The position numbers were made by a program, and so were the translations under genes. A DNA stretch of 64,000 bases. Origin: Paramecium pentaurelia. Lineage: Eukaryota > Ciliophora > Oligohymenophorea > Peniculida > Parameciidae. Location of the stretch: positions 6,212 through 70,211 of the forward strand of contig CAJJDO010000081.1 in the NCBI GenBank assembly GCA_905183005.1, in the 5' to 3' direction. Of the stretch, positions 24,301 through 37,162 are shown piece after piece. The notes beneath the pieces were generated by a model, which was not told the DNA's origin, did not search any database, and saw nothing but the letters and a program-made list of their open reading frames with translations. Each line of letters begins with the position of its first letter. The first letter of the stretch is position 1.

Positions 24301-27300
24301 GAATTAAAGTAAGGAAATGAAAATGTATTAGCATTAAGAAAAATAGTGGAAACAATTAATAAGATTAATTTAATAATAGAAGAGTTTAGAAGTATGGATT
24401 AAAGATGAAAATGAGAAGAAATTCTTAAAATAAATACAATAAGATAATTAAAATTGTAAAAGTATAATACAATAATTGAATGAATAATTTGATAAGAAAA
24501 AGTATTTATTTCCAAGATTTAATTTTCTTACTAATTCATAATTTAATAAGGTTGTTTCTGAAGTTAAACATCCTGCAGCTATGTAGCAATATTTAAGTTT
24601 ATTTTTCCAAAATATTCATTAATTTGATTATGATCAAAATAAAGAAGCTGTTACATCTTTATATTCTAAAGAAAATGATTAAATAGCTGTTAAGTATTGT
24701 CCTATGAAAGGAGAGATTGAGGATTGGTTTAAAACAGTAGAAGAAGGTATGAAATAAGGATTGAGATAAATAATTAAGAATGCTTTGAAACATGCTGATA
24801 ATTATTAATAGATTGTGTAATATCCTATTTAAATTATATATATATGTATGACTATTACTTATACAATGATGTTAGATGATATTCTTTAAAATGATGATAA
24901 GGATTGGAATGAATTAGTTGAATTTAAATAATATGAAATATAAGAATAAATTAAATAATTACATTCTGAGAAATAATCAATTAAATAATAATTAAGATAG
25001 ATTGCAATAATTATGATATTGAATAATTAAAAACATTTAATTTAGGAGATAAATTAATTTAAAATTAATAGTGATAAAGATTACTTTTATTTAAAATAAA
25101 TTAAATATTATTATGATGATGAAAACATAATTGTTAATTTCTTGAATAATAAAATCTAATATTAATTTGAATTTTTTGGTGATGAATTTAATTATCATTC
25201 ATGGAAATAATCTGAATAATCTATTTTACTTATGAATCAAGCATTCTAAATAAATCGATTACCACATCTTATTGGTCATTATAGTAAATATTACATTATA
25301 ACATAATATTCATAAATTTTAGGACGTTATTACAAATAAATGTAAATTACAAGTCATGATTATGATTTCTAATATTTATTATAATGTATCTATGGATCAA
25401 TATAATCTAATTCTTTATTTATTATCTCAGGATATTAATATTTATAATAAGATGATAGATTAATCTTATAAAGTATATTTAATTAAATTTGTAATGCTTT
25501 ATGGTAATAATTATAGATTTAAGATTAAGAAGGAAGATAATTGAAATTATAAAATAAACATTTTCTAACTCTCATATCAGATGTCCATTATCCCATTCTA
25601 TCTTTTAAGAATATTCATGTCTATTAACCTGATATAATGATTCTATGGTAAGCACTTATTTAAATAATATACAATTAAGATACTGTTGAAATATTGATGA
25701 AATTGATATAGACATTAATCAGTGTTTTTGGTAATGATTTGTTTAATCTTGCAAGATTTTATTCATTTAATTAAGTAGTTAAGACATTGAGAACTATTAA
25801 ATTGAATGATCTTTTTGATTTATTACAATATCATATGAATAATGCAGATAAGTTATTATTTAATTCAATAGTAAATGAATATTTTTAAAACAGAGAAGAA
25901 AATAGATATGAAATGGAAAAATTGAATTCATTACTTAATGAAAATAATCTTATTTTAGTATATGGTTAACCAAATAATGGAAAAAGTAAATTGATATAAG
26001 AATTATTTTAATTTAAATTTGAATAAGAAAATACAAATTAAAATGAAAATAATCTATTATAATCAACTAAATAAAATAATATTCTTTATCTTGAATTAGA
26101 TGCTTATGATGATGAAGATTTGTTCAATATTTTATAACATTCTCAATAATACAGATATTATCATTTTATTATTAATTTTAAATAGAAGTAAGTCTATTTT
26201 AAATAAGAGAACTTTGTATTTTTTAATAGTTTAATATATTCTAATAGAAATGTAATTTTTGAAAGTAATGATCTTTCAACATAGGATCCTGCTTCTTTAG
26301 TCAATTTTACATTATTTTATTATACTAATAGTATATCCAATCAACAATTTCTTATTCAAGAATTAAAATATATTAATAATTTAGAGTTGTAAACATTATT
26401 GGCTCGTAATTTGATTAATCAAATAGAATAATATTACTCATTATTGTTAAACTTTCCATATTCATTATAATATGTATTAAGATGTTCTGCAAAGGTCTTA
26501 AGTATTTACTATAATGAACAATAATACAGTAAGTATACACAATTGGATGTTGAAAACCTAAGTACATATACAACTTACACATTGTTTTGTTTGATTTTGG
26601 ATTAAGAAAACAAATCTCGTGTAGTAGAATAGATATAAATGGTTATTCAGGAAAGAAAATTAGATCAATTATTTAATCAGAAATCTTCATATAATAACAC
26701 AATATTACAATATTATTTTAATCAATAAGAATTATATGCTATTTAAGAGTTGTAGAGTCATATACTATTTTATGGTAATATTTCATGTAATAAGAGTATT
26801 TTGGCTAAATTAAAATCATCAAGTGGATTATATTTTAGTACTAGAACAAAATCAATTGAATTATAAGAATTTATAGATAAGAAATTGATGACATATAGAA
26901 AGGATAGATAATTATATTTGTCTCCACCATTTGGGTAAATTAAACACTTTATAGTGGAAGATATCAATGTATCAAGTTAATGTCGTATATTTATTAAGTA
27001 ATTAAATGAATGCAATTATATGTTTGATAAGAAGAATAATTTTTAATTGAAATATATTAGTAATTTCTATTTGTTAGGCACTTCATAAGAATAATTAATT
27101 GATAAACACAACTAATTTAAACATTTTGTATTTATTAATACCAGCAGATCTCCATTAATTTAGAGTATCTATACTGAAATAATAATTGAAATGACAAAAG
27201 ATAAAGTTAAATAATATTTAGAATTGGGTTATATTAATGATGGAATCTTTAAATTATAACATAAATTTAAATAGTGTTGGGATAAGTAATGGTGTTTTCA

Positions 27301-30300
27301 TTATTTATATGATAATAATACTATTTGGTACAGAATTTTACATCCTTTGCTTGTACTCAATGATCCTTAATAGTTTGTTAATTAATTCTATCAAAATATT
27401 ATGAGAGTTATAGGTGGTTAAATGGATATAGTAGATTTGGACAATTTGGATAAGTTTGTTAAGGAATTAAATTTTGGAGATTATCCTATAGAGATTTTTG
27501 TTTAATAGACTAAGTAGATGTATGATGAAATCAAAAAGGAGAATGTGTAAAATTTATTTTTACATGAAAGTCATTTTGAGAAAATTATATGTATAATGAG
27601 GGGATGGTAATATGATTAACATGTTGTAATTCAAGGTAGGATTGGGAGTGGTAAGAATTCATTTATTCGATTGGCTTAATTGATAATGTAATATGAATAG
27701 AAATATAATGATCTTGGACTCAATGATTTATTGTAAAATTGGGATTAATAGAATCATATCACTTATGTTATTAATATTAATGATAATGTGTATGAATTTA
27801 TATCTTATCCTATTTAGTATTGTAATAATTTATGTTTATTGAAAAATGATTAAATTTAATAATTACATTTATGTATATTGATAGAGAATATGAAGGAACT
27901 TGAAGATTATAAAAGAATACTCTATAAATGTTAAATTGTTAGATTATTTGATTGGCCTAAGATCTTTTAATAGGATATTGCTACTTAGATTCTTAATGAT
28001 AGATCTATTGATACTAATCTATTTTGTAAGGTATTCGAATAATCATAAGGATATATACAATAATTCATTGATTAACTCTATTTATTCTAAAAATAATATT
28101 AGTAATCTAAATCAGAAAATTAGAGATTGATTATTATTTATTAGAAGGTTTTAAATAAGATTGAAGAGGCAAATACTGAATTCAGTACAATAACAGCTCA
28201 ATATAATAAGTACAATTAGGAATATTAGGAGATTACAAATTAGATGGATATTATAAATAATGAGATATCTAAGGATAAATCAGAATTAGGAGATATCAAT
28301 TAATAAATAAATAAATTAAATGAGAATATCAATAAATGTGAATAGAAGATAATTAAATAATAATAATAATTAAATTAATAATTTCAATAATATAGTAAAT
28401 AGAGATTACAACATTTTCATATAATTTAAGAATTCCCATTTTTATAACCATTATCAATGGAATTAGTACATTTAGTTGATTTACCATAATTGGAATTATA
28501 TTAAATAGAATAGATTAATATGAAATATCCATAATTTTCATAATAAGTTTAAACTATCTATTAGATTGCTATAAATATATGTAATTATTAATAAACATTA
28601 ATTCAATTATAAAATAATATACATAATGATAAGGTAGCATTAGAAGAGATGAAAAATAAATAAGAATTACGAACTGTTATGATATCATAATAGGAACAAT
28701 AAATAAATATTTATTAATCAAAATCACGTATTTTGACAGATGAATTAGATAAGATAACAAAGATATTTGAGGCAACTAGAAAATGTTTGAAATATTTGAA
28801 TAATTATTAAGTTCAATGGTAATAGAATATTTTTAATTTATAACAATAATAAATTTAATTAATTGATATTAATTTTGTATAAAGTATTTGTTAAAGTTAT
28901 AATTAATAAATAAAGTAGAAATTAATAGATAATTTAAATTTATAATGTAAATTAGATTATGAGAATATGTAATTACTATTAAATTTAAAATTTTAAAATT
29001 AGAAGAATATTATATTAATAATTGATCCTGAAAATTTATCACAAGAATATCTATAATAATTCTATCCAACTGCATATGTTAATACATTTCATATAAATAA
29101 TATTAATGAAATCAAAAGTAATTATTAAACTTAATAATGTTTTATAATAAAAGATGTTATAATCAATGAATTATTGAATTCATAATAATGGAGATCATTT
29201 ATATTGTAATTTCAATAATAATAGGAAACAAAGATATACTTTATATCCTATTAAATTAAATATGAAAATAAAGCTTAATCTTTATTAAGAACTATTTATT
29301 TCAAGAAATAAGATAAAGAAATTGAATCTTATGCTTTATTAAATATACTATAAAAAGAGAATCCTGATATATTTGATAAATTAATATAATAATATGATGA
29401 AGAGAATCTATCTCTTATTAATTTAGGATCTCTCTTAGATGATGATCGTCCTATTATGGATTCTCATTATGAATAGTAATTGAGTCTATTGATATCTTCT
29501 TAATTTAATAGCATAATTAATCTAGATATTATTACATAAATTCAAGAATTAGTTGATTAATAAGAATAATAAAAATAATATAATGGATAATTCAATTTTG
29601 AAATTTATCATCCTTTAATGGTTAGATTCTTATTAATTTATAAAAGTCTCTAATAATCATATGTTTTTGATCGTCGTTATTATATTACTATGTAATAATT
29701 ATTAGATAAATTAATTCAAGTTATGGATTAAATAAAGGGAGACAGTTCTGAACGATATTGGATTATAAGTAATCATTTCACATTATAGATTATGCATTTA
29801 ATAGAACATTCATTTAAATTGGAACATCATTTATTAATGAAATTTATTTTATTTACTCAAATAGATCTAAGAAATAGAACCATCTCTTATGATTAATATT
29901 AATATATTATAGGTCAATAAGTACAAAAGGATTTGACTAAATATCCTAAATCTTTAAATGTTTCATTTATAAAACAAGAATAATGGGATGATATTAGATA
30001 CATAATGAGTTTGTCACCATCATTTGATGATTTACATTCTCAAATCTTAAGATATCCTAAGGAATGGTAGAAATGGTTAGATGATACTTTCTCAATACCT
30101 AATGAATATGATGAGAAATTGTAAATTTTTGAGAAACTCATCTTAATTAAGGCTTTCAAACCTAAATAAATGAGAAGATTTATTTATGAATACATAAAGG
30201 ATAGATCAACCAGGCATTCTACTTAAATTAAAACTAATAAGAAGTATTAATCTACTGAAAAATAAATCATATATGTCTAATCATAATTAAGAAAATTAGT

Positions 30301-31852
30301 AGAAGATATCAATATTCCTATTTACAAAGGATAAAAAGAACTTAATCAACAATATTTATTTATTAATTTATCACATTATCCCTTAGAAGTCTAAGAACAA
30401 ATTATACAAAGCAAATATCCACATTGTATTATTGAAAATTTTGAAGAAGATCTTTTACTTGATAAAACATTATTGAATTGTTAAAAATCTTTTCTATAAT
30501 ATGATGAATAAATACGTTAAAATATTAAAAAATACATACCAAAAGTTGATGGTAATACTAGTGAAATGAAAAAGTTTACATATAGTTTATGTTATATGCA
30601 CTTTTTCATTATTTAAAGGAATCTACTCTTAAATTTGACTTCTGAAACATATACAGTATCAGATTTAAATCTAATATTGAAATTCAATTTACCATACTAC
30701 ATCAATAGTAATATCAATAGTATGTTTAAAGTAATAACTGATGGAATATACAATGTTCCACCTGAAGATTAATTAACAATAGAAAGTATTATTTATAAAC
30801 ATTGTAACTAATAAGTAAATACTGAAAATTATTAGTATTTACATTTTCAAACACTTCCAATAGGTAGTGATGTATGGTTAGATGAGATGATTAATCGCAT
30901 TCCAGATACAAATGATACTTATAGTATAGGTTATGGAAATTATAATTTTGCAATATATAATTAATAGAATTAATAGATAATTCAATAATTCTAATTATTA
31001 ACTAATAATAATATTGTTTAAAATAAGTAAATTACTAAGGTTAAATTAGTTGAACCACTTAGTTTGATTAAATTAGAATAAAAGTTAACAAGAAAGTATT
31101 CATTTTAAAAAAATGATTCAAAACCCTTTTCTTAATATTATAGAAAAACAGCACTTAATATCATAAATAAAAATAAATAAAATATTTAATATACAGATGC
31201 TATAGATCAATATATTAATATTTAAATTTAAAAGTATAATATATTGATAGAAGAGTTGAAGGAATATATCAAAAACAATCCACATAAATATAATATGGAT
31301 TGTCCATAAGAATTATATTAATATTTATGGTATATACCAAAATCTAAATTATTAGTACATAATTTAATAGAAATGATTAATTCTAATGTGTATCAATTAA
31401 AATTATTAAGAGATTCATAAAATAGAAGATATTTTGATTTAAGTTACCTATATATTCCACAAGCATTATTGGAATACTTTAAATTATAATTTAGTCGTAA
31501 GAATGGTCTCAATCCTTGGAATCTCAATATTTATACTGAAATTTCAAAATGTATTGAAATAAATCATGTCTAATAGTAATAATTGAATGATGGTTCCTAT
31601 CTACTTGGAGGATTAGAATGTTAGAATTGTTAATGGAGTTTGGATAAACATAAATTAATAGAATGTGGTAATTCACCTTCAACTTTAATTCCTTATATCC
31701 TTGTTTCTACTTTGGAAGGTGAATAACCATAAGAATTATAGATACCAATAATGGATAATGATCTAATATTAATGACAATAGATTTATAATCAGATCTTGA
31801 TTAGGATACTATTAATATAAGGAAAGCAAGAATTGTAATAAAAGGTAGATGA
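21346..31852 (+). CDS. Divergent dynein-heavy-chain-like protein with lost AAA1 motifs, 3493 aa
   Basis: Exons 21346-22254 and 22280-31852, with a 25-nt intron (22255-22279); 3494 codons ending TGA 31850-31852. An in-frame ATG at 21316 would add 10 residues. The tail has the axonemal-dynein YYMTISGRGI / F..WK segment and an IVFEPSL block. The six-AAA motor layout, stalk coiled coil (about 28140-28900) and C-terminal domain can be followed. The WQKWLDDTF...EKLILIKAF segment at about 30060-30160 marks the AAA6 region. The AAA1 position (residues about 1258-1360) aligns well, but Walker A reads GHYSKYYIIT (25274-25303) and Walker B reads FIISGYQYL (25418-25444), so catalytic Gly, Lys and Asp/Glu are absent. 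AAA2 keeps GQPNNGKS (25964), AAA3 has GNISCNKS (26774) and AAA4 has GRIGSGKNS (27635). It is shorter than motile axonemal heavy chains. Probably a non-motor dynein-related subunit or scaffold of cilia. Confidence 0.85.
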
Positions 31853-31902
31853 TTTTTTATAATGAAATGATTATTTTTATATACACAAAAATATAAGCAA
31901 TT

Positions 31903-33354
31903 TCAATTTATTTACTTTAATTTACCTGTTAATTCTAAATTTTTGCGTTTTTCATCAAGATATTTTGCAAAATGATAATTGGATCTTAATGTTTCACTCC
32001 AAGTTAATTTTTATAAAATATCCTATCTTCTCATGGAAGCTAAATTAGTTTAAGTTTCTGAAATAGCTTTCATTAATAACTTTTCATTTACAATTGTATC
32101 CATTCGTCTTTTTAAAATCTTCTATGAATTATCAACAGCATTAAACCATAATTATTCATCTTAATACATTTTAATAGCTTCATCAGCAAATTATTCATCA
32201 GTCCAATTATTAAAACTACCTCCAAATGTTAATTTCTTAGCCATTTCTTCAGTATTATCATAAGTATAGTATTCCTTCATAAAGTTTTCTTCCTCTAAAC
32301 TTTCTTTCCTAATTTATGGAGTAAGACGATCAGGTTCCATATCAGAATAGAATTTTGATTATATTTGATTAACACATTCATACTTTATTGCTTAACTTGA
32401 TTCTAAGAATAAACCTTCAGCACCAATTGGTGTTGTAATAACAGGTAACATTTCTCTCCAAGCATCTGTGATTTTCCCCTTTACTCCAGCACCAAAACGT
32501 AAAGGTGCTAACATAACTCTATACTTTCCCAAAATATCAATCTCTTTCATTAAACCTTTGCATATAAATCCATTATATTCATCTGTTTTGAATTCTGCTG
32601 GGAAATTACTACCATAAATATGTAATTGTGCTTATGGAAGTGCTTTGACAATTATTGGCCAGATTTTATCTTTTAATCTTTTGACTGCATCATAATTAGG
32701 TCTATGTGACATATTACCTAGAAATACAAAGTGTCTTCTTTTATAATGATATTATTTAAGTTCTATTGCTTATTTATCCTCTTCATCTAAAGGTCTTGTA
32801 GTTGGATAAAAGAATGTTACCAATTAAACCTTTTTATTTAAATGTTTTATCAATTCCATTTCATAATCTGAACATGCAATAATAAGATCACTTCTTATTA
32901 TTGCAGCCATTTCTTTATCAGTGAGTTCATCTCCTAATTCTGGTTTTGCCTTCAATACTTCCTTATTCATCAATTCGGAAGTGAGTAAGTTTTCTCTCTT
33001 TAATCTTAAACTATGTAAGTCTTATAAATCCAACACTTTAGCACAATTCTAGAATACTTAATGTACATAATGACTGTACAAGCATTCTGATACATGAGTA
33101 TCAAAAACACTTACAGATGGAGATTGGATACGACTTAAAACATGATTGACTCTACTTGTATTAGATGGATCAGCTTGATGACATTTAAGATCAATATATT
33201 AGCGTATATGTTCAGCTTTTTTTTTATCTTGTGGAGTGATGTAGTATGTTTTGATATTATTATGGATGAAACGTTCGATTATTCCAAATGTCCTTTCATG
33301 AGCTGCTGAAAAGGATTGTTTAGGCCAAAGCTATGAAAAGTAGCAGAAATTCAT
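31903..33354 (-). CDS. GT4-type glycosyltransferase (group 1 family), 483 aa
   Basis: A single exon of 484 codons, ATG at 33354 and TGA 31905-31903. The C-terminal Rossmann half is clear. FVFLGNMSHRPNYDAVKRL opens the nucleotide-sugar domain, followed by a Pro-rich strand with LHIYGS, then APLRFGAGVKGKI around residues 280-295, and PVITTPIGAEGL. These blocks are typical of GT-B retaining glycosyltransferases with the Glyco_trans_1_4 fold, in which the Gly-rich loop and the following acidic residue bind the sugar nucleotide. The N-terminal half carries the acceptor domain with an AAIIRSDLIIACSDYE segment. There is no signal peptide or obvious membrane segment. Donor and acceptor cannot be told from sequence; protein or surface-glycan modification is possible. 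Stops of this gene and the dynein-like gene are 50 bp apart, and its start is 13 bp from the start of the coiled-coil gene. Confidence 0.87.
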
Positions 33355-33367
33355 TTTAATTATTTTA
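33355..33367. promoter_or_regulatory. 13-bp interval between divergent start codons
   Basis: The glycosyltransferase ATG (33354, minus) and the coiled-coil protein ATG (33368, plus) are separated by 13 A/T-rich bases. If both starts are right, each gene's promoter must sit within the other's coding sequence or the transcripts must overlap at their 5' ends. The next in-frame ATG of the plus gene is about 73 bp further in, which would relax the constraint. Confidence 0.5.
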
Positions 33368-35122
33368 ATGGATTAAGACGAATATGGAGAAATAGAAAAT
33401 GAAGACCTTAATAATGATGACTTCAATTATGAGGAAGATTTAATGGGAGAAGATGAACAGCCTCAATAACCAAAAAATGATAAGGTCAAAAATCCAATTT
33501 CAAATTAAAGAATTCACACTCCTTATCCACCTGAAGAAGAGGAGGAGGGTGAAGTCTATTAATATGAAGATTAAAGTGAATAATTAGGAGAAGATAATGA
33601 CAATGAGGAAAATTTAGAATAAGAAGTAGATGAGGAAGTACCTGAAGATGATGAATAATATAATGAGGAAGTAAATGAAGAAGAACAATATGATGAAGAA
33701 TATGATTAAAATGAATATGAAGAGAATTATGATGAATTCGAACAGGAAGAAGAAGATGAAATACCCAAAAATAACAAATAGAACAAAGAAGTTAAAGATA
33801 ATAAAAATACTTAATCCAATTAATAACCTCCTCTTATGGAACCTCCTAAGAAAAAGAAAAGACCTCCTTTACCCATTTAACCTATTAAATAGAAACCCAC
33901 TTATTAAGAGAAATATGCAGAACTAATGGCTCATTAAGATTACTCAAATTTGAAACCAAAACAGTTGCATGATGAAAATAAGTTACTAAGATAAAAACTT
34001 AAAGAAATATCTGAAGAAGTGACTAAATTAGTTGAATAGAATGCTTTACGTCTACCTCCACAACCATAACCATAACCATAAATTAAGAGATAGAAAACAG
34101 CCTAATCTTAACTCTCTGGTGTATCTGTAATTGATAGGGAGATAGAAATCAATCAAAAAAAATTAGAATAATAAGAAGAGGAGATTAGTAAATTATCTAC
34201 TAGATTATAATAAATATAAAAAGTGGACTACATTATGAAATTGGATGATGAGATTAAGAAATTTGAAGATGAAATGAAGAGGTTAGAATAAAGAAAAAAG
34301 TAAGAGTATTTGTAATAGAAGCAACGAGGCAAAGATCTTGATAAATATGAGAATTAAGATGGTTTTGATAAGTTGAATAAAGAAAGGAATAATCTCAATT
34401 AAGAGATTGTCAATATTAGAAAGAAGGCGAAGGAATAGTGGGAACATTTCAATAAATAGAAAGAAACCATTAAAAATATACAAGAAGTTGAACTTCCTAA
34501 AATCAAATAAGAATTATAAGCATTAGAGTAAGTAGCTGAAAAGTACAAAATTGACATAAGTGGAGAGAAACCATTCAGTAAATAGAAAGAATAATACATT
34601 ATGCTTTTAGCTCAAAAAGATAATTTGTTAAAATATAATCAAATTATGGAGAAGAAGGATAAGTAATTAGAAACAATAGAGAAAGAAATTAAGGAATTGA
34701 AAAAAGAGAAAGATCGTATAGATTAATAAATTAATGCAAATGAAATGATTTTAATTGAATAAAAAAAATAAAAAGATGAATTAAAAAATAAAGTACCAAC
34801 TGATGTTTTAAAATAAATTCCTGCAACAATGACTTCAGAAAATATATCAGATGCATTATAAAATGAAAAAAAGATATAATAGGAGAGTCAAAGAAAATTA
34901 TAAAGTGCTAAACCTCCTATTTCAAAGCAATAAGAATATAAAGAATTAAAAATACCTGTTAAATAAGATGAAAAATCATAATAATTAACATCAAAAAATG
35001 AAGTAGAAGAGGAAATAGTATGTGAAGATGAAAATGAATAATAAAAATAGCCTATAAAATAAGAAGAAAAAAAATAGATACAAATATCAAATTCAACTCC
35101 ATTAAAATAAGAGATATAAGTA

Positions 35123-35192
<70 letters not shown>

Positions 35193-36365
35193 TTTAATCT
35201 CCTAATCAATAAAATAAATTAAATTCAAAACCTTTTAGTAATCTTAGAAAATCTATTGATTAATAACCTACTGTTGATCTAGGTCTCAGCAATGTAAGCA
35301 ATTAATAAAGTAATACTAGCGATGTTTAAACAGAATATACAGGTCCTTCTAGAATGATGAGAATGATGAGAAAACCCTAATAAAGTTAATAAGAAGAAAC
35401 TACTTAATTCATAATTCATTCTTCTAAACCAGTTGAACAACCTAGAGATCATCAAAAAGTAATTATTGAATAAAATAATAAACCTATTGAACAGCCTATT
35501 TAAACTGAATAACCAAAACCTGTTGATGATTATTAACCTACTTTTCCAACTAGAAGAATTACAAATAGACCTAGAGGATTAGATTATAATTCAATAGATT
35601 AATAATAATCAACATAATAATAAACTTAATAACCATAATAATAATAACCATAATAATAATAAACTTAATAAACAACATAATAACCAATATTAATTAATTA
35701 AAAATAAGAATAAACATAATAATTAGAGTATCCTACTAGAAGAAGAAATAGAGGTGGTTAAGAAGAATAGTTAGAATAAAATAATAATTAATAATAATCA
35801 TAATAATAATCAATTTCATCACAATAATAATCATAATAATCATATCAACCTACTGAAGATACTAATAAATAAAGAAGAATTAAACTATTTACTGATGAAA
35901 AGCAACCTGAAGCTCCTAAAACTGAAGAACCCACCTATGAATTTCAACCAAGGCAAGAACCTACAAAACTATAAGGAAGAAGAAATAGGGGAAATAATAA
36001 ATTAAATATTTGGGAAGATTAGCCTGTATAGAAAGAGAATATTGAAGAGATATAGGAAATTAAAGATGTAAAATAAGTTCCAGAAGTTCAACATAAAGAA
36101 GAGAGAGAATTAACTTTAGATGAAATTTTAGGAGGTCCAAAATAATAGGATGAATATAGACCAAATCAATAAAAAAGAAAATTTGAAGTACCTAAAGATG
36201 ATCATGAAACCTATGAACCTGGATTTGGTGGAGGTGGAAATAGAAGAGGAGTAGGAAATCAATAAAAAATAGATAAGGTATATATATTCATAAATATTAA
36301 AATAGTAAAAAGAATTGGCTTAAAAGGCTGAGAAAGGGGATTTATTAGATGATTTTGACTTTTGA
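33368..36365 (+). CDS. Gln-rich coiled-coil protein with acidic N-terminus, 989 aa
   Basis: Exons 33368-36277 and 36306-36365, with a 28-nt GTA...TAG intron; 990 codons. The order is a strongly acidic, Tyr-rich N-terminus (about 1-150), a Lys/Pro-rich linker, then a long coiled coil (about 190-480, heptad-like Leu/Ile with Lys, Glu and Gln). After this come a pure run of 22 Gln codons (residues 587-608), a low-complexity Gln/Pro/Thr region (about 730-830), Arg-rich patches such as PTRRRNRGG and GGGGNRRG, and an acidic tail LLDDFDF. The second exon supplies that tail and is what confirms the intron. Nearly all Gln codons are TAA or TAG. I do not recognise the family. Overall layout is compatible with a ciliary or cytoskeletal scaffold; a lebercilin-like relationship was considered but is only a weak resemblance. 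Confidence 0.82.
35126..35191 (+). repeat. (TAA)22 microsatellite coding polyglutamine
   Basis: Twenty-two consecutive TAA triplets in frame within the coiled-coil gene, read as Gln. Further TAA-rich tracts occur at about 35590-35690 and 35780-35850. Under the standard code this would be a run of stops; the open frame continues for 390 codons beyond, which strongly supports the ciliate code. Confidence 0.95.
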
Positions 36366-37162
36366 TCTGAAGTATATATATACAATATTGGCTTTTATAA
36401 TACTTTTTAATTAAGTCATTCTTAATTCATCAGTTAAATAAAAAAATATTTTTAAATCATAGTTATGTTATCAAAATCTTATATCTATCTATTAGATGAA
36501 GTATTATTCTAAGTAATAAGTATTATTAACGTTAGGAATATTCTGATTTGGTTTTTAAAATCCTAAAAATAGATTACTTTATATATGGTAGAAAGATCTC
36601 TTAAATTGTAATGAAAATTAATAGCAATATACTTAATTATAGTTTATCAGTAGGATCTATTAATAATAAAGAGTTTTGTCAAAATAATTGAATCTTGATT
36701 TTTATTATAAATAAATATTTTAGACATGAAAGCATCTTGTATTATAATATATTATATGATCTTAAGCATTTTAGAATTACTTTACAATCATATCGATTAT
36801 ACTCTTCGAAATATCTGACATTAAATATTTAATACATTAATATCATTTGAAATGCTTAATTAATTATTATTTTATACACATAACTTGACTTTTGCTCCTT
36901 ATATATTTAATAAAGCGATATTACTCTGTTATTCTAAAAAAACTTCCAAATTATCACAATATTAAATCTTCTAAAATAGGAATATATTTATATATAAATT
37001 CTAATTTCATCAAGATAAACCACTTGAACCAGATTTATAATAAGGTGTATTTATCAATTAATCAAATGGAATAATATAACTACCTATAAAATATATTTCC
37101 TATTTTCTTATTTAATCGAGATGTTCAATCTATTTATTATTTATTAAGATTTAATTTTTTCA
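36366..37162. other. AT-rich spacer, no gene seen
   Basis: About 800 bp between the coiled-coil gene and the two-TM gene. An open frame at 36892-37074 (+) is hydrophobic, low in complexity and unsupported. The last 42 bp are in frame with the downstream gene from an upstream ATG at 37121, so its true start may lie there. Confidence 0.5.

Noticed and set aside
27900..28130. 76-codon frame (+) inside the dynein-like gene
   Set aside because: Out of register with the long dynein frame, which reads through with AAA4-like content.
33675..33926. 83-codon Lys/Met-rich frame (+)
   Set aside because: Shifted-frame shadow of the acidic N-terminus of the coiled-coil gene.
36892..37074. 60-codon hydrophobic frame (+)
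   Set aside because: No coding character beyond AT-driven Ile/Tyr/Asn; no continuation by plausible splicing.
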